Of a stretch of DNA of 12,385 nucleotides, positions 6,690 to 12,385 are shown one piece after another. The notes under the pieces are model-generated. The model made no database searches and was not told the DNA's origin. It saw only the letters and a program-made list of their open reading frames with translations. A program made the position numbers and the translations under genes. The stretch is taken from assembly GCA_964466595.1 (NCBI GenBank), contig CAYXNR010000059.1, positions 1-12,385 on the forward strand. The letters run 5' to 3'. This DNA comes from JABDGC01 sp964466595. Its GTDB lineage: Bacteria > Pseudomonadota > Gammaproteobacteria > DSM-16500. Positions within the stretch are counted from its first letter, which is position 1, and every line of letters begins with the position of its first letter.

Positions 6690-7331
6690 ATGACAAACTT
6701 TCCTAAAAAAGCCTTACTTTTAATTGATTTACAAAATGATTTTTGTGAAGGAGGCGCTTTAGCTGTTCCAGGAGCTTTCGCTGTTATACCCATTGCCAAT
6801 CGTCTACAAAATTATTTTGAGCTCGTTGTTGCTTCTAAGGACTGGCATCCCAAAAATCACCTCAGTTTTGCTTCGATGCACCCAGGCCACCAGGTTGGCG
6901 ATTTGATAGTAAGCGGAGAACTTCAACAACAGCTCTGGCCAGATCATTGCATTCAAGGGAGCTATGGAGCGGAATTTCATCCCCAGCTCGAGACAAAAAA
7001 AATTCAAAAGCAAATCTATAAGGGTATGGATCAGGCAATTGATAGTTATAGTGCTTTTTTTGATAACGCTAAAAAGCGTTCAACTGGTTTAGCGACTTAC
7101 TTACATGAGCAGGGTATCGAAGCAGTTTATCTAATGGGCTTGGCAACTGATTATTGTGTAAAGTATTCCTGTCTCGATGCACTGTCGGAAGGTTTTCAGG
7201 TTTATCTCATTGAAGATGGTTGTCGCGGGGTGGACCTGAAACCAGGTGAGGTCGCCCGAACGCTTGAGGAACTGCAGGCGGCGGGAGTGCAGCTTATCAA
7301 TAGCAATTATTTTACTGCATACAACAAATAA
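6690..7331 (+). CDS. pncA: Nicotinamidase PncA
   Basis: PncA hydrolyses nicotinamide to nicotinate and ammonia, the entry step of NAD salvage. The 213-residue product has the isochorismatase-like hydrolase fold with all key residues: Asp13 in LLIDLQNDF, Lys111 in IYKGMD and Cys156 in LATDYCVKYS form the catalytic triad, and Asp51, His53 (DWHP) and His86 (PDHC) bind the metal. Length equals that of E. coli PncA (213 aa), and Lys111 and Cys156 have the same numbers. The start is well supported by AAGAGGAG five bases upstream. It stands alone on the plus strand between ygfZ-nadE and ubiG; its last 25 bases overlap the end of ubiG on the other strand. Together with NadE this implies use of external or recycled nicotinamide through nicotinate; pncB, which would link them, is not in the window. 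Confidence 0.96.
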   Translation: MTNFPKKALLLIDLQNDFCEGGALAVPGAFAVIPIANRLQNYFELVVASKDWHPKNHLSFASMHPGHQVGDLIVSGELQQQLWPDHCIQGSYGAEFHPQLETKKIQKQIYKGMDQAIDSYSAFFDNAKKRSTGLATYLHEQGIEAVYLMGLATDYCVKYSCLDALSEGFQVYLIEDGCRGVDLKPGEVARTLEELQAAGVQLINSNYFTAYNK

Positions 7332-8017
7332 TTCACCGACACATCCTCAGTCAAAGAAAATTCTCGGGTGGAAACCGCATAATGGATACCCTTCAAATCT
7401 TTGACAGAGAGACCAGCTTGCTTAGCTTGCTCAGCCAATTCAGAGGGTTTAATAAATTTAGCATAATCATGGGTATTCTGCGGCAGCAGTTTTAAAATAT
7501 ATTCAGCGCCAATAATAGCAAAAAGATAGGCCTTGAGGGTCCGATTCAAGGTAGAAAAGAAAACTTTTCCACCGGGCTTTAATAATTGAGCACAGGCTTG
7601 AATAATACTACCTGGGTCGGGTACATGCTCGAGAAGTTCCATGCAAGTGATGAGATCAAAGCAAGCGGGATCTTGCGCTGCCCTTTCTTCTGCGCTGATG
7701 AGTTGATAATGAAGTTTTAAATCAGGGCTTTGTTCTAAGGTTTCCAGACGATGCAATTTGGCTGCTTTTAAAGCTTCTGCGTTTAAATCAATCCCCGTGA
7801 CCTCGGCGCCTTGTAGGGCAAGACTTTCTGCTAAAAGGCCTCCGCCGCAACCGATATCCAAGATTTTTTTGTGAGCGAGTGCCGTATGAGTTTGAATATA
7901 GCCGAGACGCAAAGGGTTAATGGCATGCAGCGTTTTGAGTGGGCCTGCCGGATCCCACCAATCGCGAGCGAGCCTAGAAAATTTTGCAAGTTCATCTTGA
8001 TCGACATTCTGAGTCAT
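7307..8017 (-). CDS. ubiG: Ubiquinone biosynthesis O-methyltransferase UbiG
   Basis: UbiG carries out both SAM-dependent O-methylations in ubiquinone synthesis. The 236-residue protein has the class I methyltransferase fold: motif I ILDIGCGGG at 52-60, the acidic end of strand 2 at GIDLNAEA (75-82), and the ELLEHVPDP motif (127-135). The N-terminal FSRLARDWWDPAGPLKTLHAINPLR is diagnostic for UbiG. The segment around 160-178 (LKAYLFAIIGAEYILKLL) is hydrophobic to amphipathic, in line with the membrane association described for the family. Length is normal (E. coli 240 aa). The ribosome binding site is modest (AGAAG about 11 bases upstream). It diverges from pepN across 98 bases and converges on pncA. 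A -35-like TTGTCA lies upstream on the minus strand, but no good -10 pairs with it. Confidence 0.96.
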   Translation of the reverse strand: MTQNVDQDELAKFSRLARDWWDPAGPLKTLHAINPLRLGYIQTHTALAHKKILDIGCGGGLLAESLALQGAEVTGIDLNAEALKAAKLHRLETLEQSPDLKLHYQLISAEERAAQDPACFDLITCMELLEHVPDPGSIIQACAQLLKPGGKVFFSTLNRTLKAYLFAIIGAEYILKLLPQNTHDYAKFIKPSELAEQAKQAGLSVKDLKGIHYAVSTREFSLTEDVSVNYLLYAVK

Positions 8018-8058
8018 GTAAGGATCTTCTAATAAATAGCCTTGCTAGTGTATATCCC

Positions 8059-8087
8059 GTGACAATTATCTGCAATCGCTGCAAAAT
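8059..8087 (+). promoter_or_regulatory. Predicted sigma-70 promoter of pepN-fumC
   Basis: A -35 box GTGACA (8059-8064, 5 of 6) and a -10 box CAAAAT (8082-8087, 4 of 6) are separated by exactly 17 bases. The predicted start near 8095 leaves a leader of about 20 bases carrying AAAAAGGA. It lies in the 98-base gap between ubiG and pepN and would drive both pepN and fumC. Confidence 0.45.
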
Positions 8088-8115
8088 AGACTTTTCTGTG
8101 AAAAAGGATCAGCCC

Positions 8116-10800
8116 ATGAAAGATACTTCTCTACAAGATCGGGAGACCGAGCTAGCCGTGAAAACGGTCTATTTGCGGGATTATCAGGTTCCTGATTTTT
8201 TATTTGATCAGGTAGAACTTCGCTTTGAACTGGGTGAAAAAGAAACGCTCGTTCACTCAGAGCTTGCTGTGCGACGCAATCCTGCTTCAAAAATGAGGAC
8301 GGAAGCGCTTGTCTTAAATGGTGAAGAGCTGCAATTAGTTTCTATTTTGCTTGATAAAAAACCACTTGCAAATACTGCTTATCAAGTCACAGAAGAGAGT
8401 CTCACTATTTTTCACGTCCCTTCGCAGTTTAACTTAGAAATTCAGGTGCGTATTAAGCCTCAAGACAATCAAGCCTTAAGTGGGCTGTACCGTTCCGGTC
8501 CCTATTTTTCTACGCAATGCGAGGCGCAAGGCTTTCGTCGAATTACTTACTTTTTAGACCGTCCCGATGTCCTCTCTCGTTTTCGTAGCACAATTGTTGC
8601 CGATCAGGCGAAATATCCGATCTTGCTGTCTAATGGCAATCCCATTGAGGCTGGAAATTTAGCCGATGGTCGTCATTTCGTAAAATGGGAAGATCCCTTT
8701 AAAAAACCTAGTTATCTCTTTGCTTTGGTGGCCGGTGATTTTGATCTTCTCGAAGGGCAGTTTACCACCTGTAGAGGGCGTACGGTGACGATACGTATCT
8801 ATGTAGAAAAAGGCTTTGGCAAACAAAGTCATCACGCGCTGCAAGCTGTTAAAAAGGCGATGAAGTGGGACGAAGAAAATTATGGCCGCGAATATGATCT
8901 GGATATTTACATGCTGGTCGGCATGTCTGATTTTAATATGGGCGCAATGGAGAATAAGGGCTTAAACATTTTTAATACGAAGGCACTCTTAGCTTCTCCT
9001 GAAACAGCGACAGATGATGATTATATTTATATCGAATCGGTGATTGCCCATGAATATTTTCATAACTGGACAGGGAATCGTATCACCTGTCGTGATTGGT
9101 TTCAGCTGAGCATTAAAGAAGGCTTGACTATTTTTCGCGATCAATCTTTTACTGAAGATACGACTGCTAAAACAGTTGCGCGTATTCAAGATGTTACTGC
9201 CTTACGCACCCAACAATTTTCTGAAGATGCCGGTCCTTTGGCGCATCCAGTGCGCCCCGAATCCTATGAGCGCATTGATAACTTCTATACTTCAACCGTT
9301 TATAATAAAGGTGCTGAAGTAGCCCGCATGCTACGTACCATTTTAGGCCCTGACTTATTCCGTCAGGCCATGGATTTATATTTCAAGCGCTACGATGGTC
9401 AGGCTGTAACTATCGAAGAATTTGTTCAAGTCATGGAGGAAGTTTCTGGTTTGGATTTAGTCCAATTTCGTCTCTGGTATAGTCAGGCCGGTACACCGGT
9501 TGTCGATATTTCAGATGAATATGATGCAGAACAACAAACCTATAAGCTTCATATCAAGCAAAGCTGTCCGAAGACCCCTGAGCAGTCTCATAAAAAACCC
9601 TTTTTTATTCCGCTTAAAATGGGTTTATTAGACAAAACCGGGAAGGCTCTCCCGCTTTATTTAAATAATTCAGAGCCAGTTCAAGAAACTGTATTACATC
9701 TTCAACAGCCGACAGAGCTAAGAGAATTTAAAAATCTTTCTTCTCCACCCATTCCTTCTTTACTGCGTGGTTTTTCTGCTCCCGTCAAAATGAATTTTCA
9801 TTACAGTGATGAGGCCCTTGCTGTTTTATTTAAGTCAGATGCAGACCTCTTTAATCGTTTTGAGGCCGGGCAGCAGTTTGCAGTACGAAACCTGCTGCAA
9901 TTGATAGCAGCTTATCAGCAGCAAAAACCTTTGCAGGCGAATAAGCAATTTATTGCCTTATGGGAAGAAACTTTAAACAACTTACCAGCAGATAAATTTC
10001 TTTTAGCTCACCTGCTCTGTCTCCCTTCTGAACGCTACCTTGCCGAACTTTTGCCTGTAATCGATGTCGATGCGATTCACGTTGCGCGCGAATTTTTGGC
10101 TTTGCAATTGGCAGAGCAGTTAAAAGCGCACTGGCTTTCTCTCTATCAAGAACTGCATGAGCCAGACCTGCCCTATCTTTATGAGGTAGAAGCAGTGGGG
10201 AAACGTCAACTTAAAAATAGATGTTTAGCTTATTTAATGCTCCTGCCCCAAGCAGAACTCCATGAAAAACTTGGCATGCAGCAATTTAAAAACGCACTGG
10301 GTAAAAACATGACTGATACCATAGCTGCTTTACGCTGTTTGAGTAATCTAGAGAGCCCCTTGGGTGAGCAAGCCTTGCAACAATTTTATCAGACTTGGCA
10401 GCAGCAACCTTTAATTGTTGATAAATGGCTCGCTTTGCAGGCCGCATCGAAGCGAGAAGGAACCCTAGAAATTGTAGAAAAGCTCACTCAGCATCCTGCC
10501 TTTGATTTTAAAAATCCCAATAAGGTTTATTCGCTGATCGGAACCTTTGGCCAGCAAAATATGATTCGTTTTCATGCGCAAAGCGGCGAGGGCTATGCCT
10601 TTTTAAGCAAGGCAGTCTTGAAATTAGATCAATTTAATCCTATTGTTGCTGCTCGTATGGTTAAACCGCTGGTTCAATGGCGGCGCTATGATGCCAAACG
10701 GCAAAAATTAATGCAGGCACAGTTGGAAAGCATTTTAAAACAAAAGAAACTGTCCAAAGATGTTCTAGAATTAGTAACGAAAAGTTTGCAAGAGGAATAA
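8116..10800 (+). CDS. pepN: Aminopeptidase N, M1 family
   Basis: PepN is the main cytosolic broad-specificity aminopeptidase, a zinc enzyme that trims peptides from protein breakdown. The 894-residue product (E. coli 870) has the substrate-anchoring GAMEN at 276-280, the zinc site HEYFH (His312, Glu313, His316), the third ligand Glu335 in KEG, and the transition-state tyrosine Tyr396 in TVYNKG, all at the spacing of the E. coli enzyme. The C-terminal half contains the family block LLRGFSAPVK and a long helical domain. The frame is open from 7984, but that would overlap ubiG and lie upstream of the predicted promoter. ATG 8116 has AAGGA seven bases upstream and starts at the expected N terminus. 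It shares a transcript with fumC, three bases downstream. No signal peptide is present. Confidence 0.96.
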   Translation: MKDTSLQDRETELAVKTVYLRDYQVPDFLFDQVELRFELGEKETLVHSELAVRRNPASKMRTEALVLNGEELQLVSILLDKKPLANTAYQVTEESLTIFHVPSQFNLEIQVRIKPQDNQALSGLYRSGPYFSTQCEAQGFRRITYFLDRPDVLSRFRSTIVADQAKYPILLSNGNPIEAGNLADGRHFVKWEDPFKKPSYLFALVAGDFDLLEGQFTTCRGRTVTIRIYVEKGFGKQSHHALQAVKKAMKWDEENYGREYDLDIYMLVGMSDFNMGAMENKGLNIFNTKALLASPETATDDDYIYIESVIAHEYFHNWTGNRITCRDWFQLSIKEGLTIFRDQSFTEDTTAKTVARIQDVTALRTQQFSEDAGPLAHPVRPESYERIDNFYTSTVYNKGAEVARMLRTILGPDLFRQAMDLYFKRYDGQAVTIEEFVQVMEEVSGLDLVQFRLWYSQAGTPVVDISDEYDAEQQTYKLHIKQSCPKTPEQSHKKPFFIPLKMGLLDKTGKALPLYLNNSEPVQETVLHLQQPTELREFKNLSSPPIPSLLRGFSAPVKMNFHYSDEALAVLFKSDADLFNRFEAGQQFAVRNLLQLIAAYQQQKPLQANKQFIALWEETLNNLPADKFLLAHLLCLPSERYLAELLPVIDVDAIHVAREFLALQLAEQLKAHWLSLYQELHEPDLPYLYEVEAVGKRQLKNRCLAYLMLLPQAELHEKLGMQQFKNALGKNMTDTIAALRCLSNLESPLGEQALQQFYQTWQQQPLIVDKWLALQAASKREGTLEIVEKLTQHPAFDFKNPNKVYSLIGTFGQQNMIRFHAQSGEGYAFLSKAVLKLDQFNPIVAARMVKPLVQWRRYDAKRQKLMQAQLESILKQKKLSKDVLELVTKSLQEE

Positions 10801-10803
10801 GAA

Positions 10804-12201
10804 ATGACGATTGCCACTGAAACCCGTTTAGAATCTGACAGCATGGGCGTAATAGAAGTACCGGCTTCTGCTTATTGGGGAGCACAGACACAACGCTCAA
10901 TTATTCATTTTGCTATTGGTCAAGATAAGATGCCGCAAGAGCTCATCCGTGCTTTTGCCATTTTGAAAAAGGCCGCAGCTATTGTCAATAATCGTTTAGG
11001 TTTTTTGACGACCGATAAAATGAAATTGATTTCAAAGGCAGCCGATGAAATTATTGATGGCAAACTGGCCGATCAATTTCCTTTGAAAGTGTGGCAAACC
11101 GGAAGTGGTACGCAAACGAATATGAATGTCAACGAGGTGATTGCTAATCGTGCCAGTGAATTAGCCGGCGGTGCCTTGGGAGTAAAAAGCATTATTCATC
11201 CCAATGATCACGTGAATTGTTCACAATCTTCCAATGATACCTTCCCAACAGCAATGCATCTTGCAGCCGTAGACGGAATAGTGCGGCGTTTAATTCCAGC
11301 CCTGCAAGAGCTACGCAAGGCCTTAGATGAAAAGGCCAAGAAATTTGCCAAGATAGTGAAAACCGGACGCACGCATTTACAAGATGCTGTTCCCCTTACC
11401 TTGGGGCAAGAGTTTTCAGGCTATGTGGCCCAATTAGATCTTGTTCTACAATATTTACAACTCAATCTACCGGCCTTATATCCTCTTGCCATCGGTGGTA
11501 CAGCTGTTGGAACGGGTTTGAATGCGCATCCGCAATTTGGAAAAAAGGTTGCTGCTGAACTTGCTAAATTAACCGGCCTGCCCTTTGTGACAGCGCCAAA
11601 TAAATTTGCTGCTCTAGCCTCCCACGAACCCCTGGTGCAGGTGAGTGGCAGCTTAAAAACCCTAGCCTGTGCCTTAATGAAAATTGCAAATGATTTACGA
11701 TGGCTTGGTTCTGGCCCCCGCTGTGGTTTGGGAGAATTAATTCTGCCTGCCAATGAGCCTGGTTCTTCTATCATGCCTGGAAAAGTCAATCCAACGCAAT
11801 GCGAAGCGCTGACCATGGTCTGTGTGCAAGTGATGGGAAATGATGCCGTCATTGCTTTTGCTGATTCCCAAGGTAATTTTGAATTAAATGTTTTTAAACC
11901 CGTGATCATTTTTAATTTCCTCAATTCTGTTACCTTACTAAGCGATTCCATGCAGCTCTTTACAAAATATCTAGTAAAGGGCTTAGAGGCGGATGAAAAA
12001 CAAATTCATGAATCAGTCGAAAAATCCCTCATGCTTGTTACCTGTCTTGCGCCTAATCTTGGCTATGATAAAGCCGCTGAAATTGCTCACAAGGCCTGGC
12101 ACGATGGCACGACCTTATTAGCAGCCTGTTTGGCTTTAGGCTACCTTTCGGAGAAAGAATTCCGAGAATCAGTGCGACCAGAAAAGATGGTTGGTTTATA
12201 A
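10804..12201 (+). CDS. fumC: Class II fumarate hydratase FumC
   Basis: FumC interconverts fumarate and malate in the TCA cycle; this class has no Fe-S cluster and tolerates oxygen. At 465 residues it matches E. coli FumC (467 aa). Visible family features are SGTQTNMNVNEVIANRA (101-117), SSNDTFPTA (142-150), the catalytic-base region KTGRTHLQDAVP with His191, and the signature GSSIMPGKVNPTQCEA (320-335) with the catalytic serine on the mobile loop. Closely related argininosuccinate lyases and aspartases share part of this, but the TQCEA signature and ISE-free N terminus SDSMGVIEVP fit fumarase. AGAGGA in the end of pepN lies seven bases before the ATG, and three bases separate the genes, so it is second in the operon. 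Confidence 0.96.
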   Translation: MTIATETRLESDSMGVIEVPASAYWGAQTQRSIIHFAIGQDKMPQELIRAFAILKKAAAIVNNRLGFLTTDKMKLISKAADEIIDGKLADQFPLKVWQTGSGTQTNMNVNEVIANRASELAGGALGVKSIIHPNDHVNCSQSSNDTFPTAMHLAAVDGIVRRLIPALQELRKALDEKAKKFAKIVKTGRTHLQDAVPLTLGQEFSGYVAQLDLVLQYLQLNLPALYPLAIGGTAVGTGLNAHPQFGKKVAAELAKLTGLPFVTAPNKFAALASHEPLVQVSGSLKTLACALMKIANDLRWLGSGPRCGLGELILPANEPGSSIMPGKVNPTQCEALTMVCVQVMGNDAVIAFADSQGNFELNVFKPVIIFNFLNSVTLLSDSMQLFTKYLVKGLEADEKQIHESVEKSLMLVTCLAPNLGYDKAAEIAHKAWHDGTTLLAACLALGYLSEKEFRESVRPEKMVGL

Positions 12202-12270
12202 ATGGGGCCAAATCTTGTCTTCAGCCTTCACCTTTCTATTTTCGCTAAATTATTTAATTCATTATTCATA

Positions 12271-12342
12271 TAAACCCGTTCGCCCTGAGCTTTATAAACC
12301 CGTTCACCCTGAGCTTTATAAACCCGTTCACCCTGAGCTTGT
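12271..12342. repeat. Three tandem left-half units, period 24
   Basis: The sequence TAAACCCGTT followed by C(G/A)CCCTGAGCTT starts at 12271, 12295 and 12319, a period of exactly 24 bases. Only one internal base (G to A) distinguishes the first copy from the others. The units carry the left arm of the hairpin at 12328-12352 and break in its loop, after GAGCTT. They lie 69 bases beyond the fumC stop. The intervening 12202-12270 is AT-rich, with no gene or clear terminator. Confidence 0.9.
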
Positions 12343-12352
12343 CGAAGGGTGA
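12328..12352. repeat. Dispersed palindromic repeat hairpin
   Basis: The arms TCACCCT (12328-12334) and AGGGTGA (12346-12352) are perfect complements around the 11-base loop GAGCTTGTCGA. This is a repeat type found scattered between genes in many bacteria. It could act as a transcription end for pepN-fumC, but it has no T tract. Confidence 0.85.
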
Positions 12353-12385
12353 GCTTGTCGAAGGGTGAGCTTGTCGAAGGGTGAG
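12338..12385. repeat. Three tandem right-half units, period 16
   Basis: Three identical 16-base copies of CTTGTCGAAGGGTGAG (12338-12353, 12354-12369, 12370-12385) carry the right arm of the preceding hairpin. The last copy ends exactly at the window edge, so the true copy number is unknown. Units overlap the left-half array by five bases at the hairpin centre. Confidence 0.92.

Noticed and set aside
6614..6799. Long form of ygfZ starting at 6799
   Set aside because: The extra 62 residues lie antisense to the start of pncA and do not resemble YgfZ.
7984..8115. Long form of pepN starting at 7984
   Set aside because: It overlaps the ubiG start and the predicted promoter; the ATG at 8116 has a good ribosome binding site and matches the family N terminus.
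11421..11951. 176-residue minus-strand open frame inside fumC
   Set aside because: It is fully antisense to a conserved part of fumC, has no ribosome binding site seen and no recognisable domain.
12202..12273. 23-residue open frame directly after the fumC stop
   Set aside because: No ribosome binding site of its own was recognised, and it ends inside the repeat array; it is too short and unsupported to call.
12271..12385. CRISPR array
   Set aside because: The units are joined directly without unique spacers, and no cas genes are present.

Overview
The window is a compact stretch of core chromosome from a gammaproteobacterium of moderate GC content. It has ten complete protein genes and almost no spare sequence. 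The assignment rests on an outer-membrane BamD lipoprotein diverging from rluD-pgeF (the order known from E. coli), UbiG of the ubiquinone pathway, PepN of the proteobacterial type and class II fumarase. A Legionella/Coxiella-like relative is possible (inference only); nothing here fixes the genus. There are no tRNA, rRNA, CRISPR, phage or transposase genes.

Layout. On the minus strand, a DegQ/DegP-type periplasmic protease (53-1408) has its own promoter just upstream. Between it and pgeF lies a repeat-rich island (1461-1649) with terminal inverted repeats and flanking direct repeats. rluD and pgeF (2435-3412, 1694-2431; minus strand) form a tight operon diverging from bamD (3483-4253). bamD converges on nadE with a 3-base gap. 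ygfZ and nadE (minus) overlap in TAATG and diverge from pncA (6690-7331), whose 3' end overlaps that of the convergent ubiG (7307-8017) by 25 bases. ubiG diverges from a pepN-fumC operon (8116-12201). The right edge is a second island of short repeats (12271-12385) that runs out of the window.

Functional themes. Envelope assembly and quality control are represented by bamD, the DegQ-like protease and pgeF. NAD supply is represented by nadE and pncA: PncA makes nicotinate from nicotinamide, and NadE does the last amidation. Fe-S cluster upkeep (ygfZ), respiration and the TCA cycle (ubiG, fumC), peptide turnover (pepN) and ribosome modification (rluD) complete the set. All catalytic motifs that could be checked are intact, so these look like ordinary working genes.

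I found no undescribed multi-gene system. The best candidates for a second look are the two repeat islands. Both contain hairpins with the core CTGAGCnnnnCGAAG, an 11-base loop, and stems that differ by compensating base changes. In both, half-hairpin units were tandemly multiplied with the break in the loop. The left island is also bounded by 18-bp inverted repeats and an 8-bp direct repeat, like a small non-autonomous mobile element, and sits directly against the degQ promoter.
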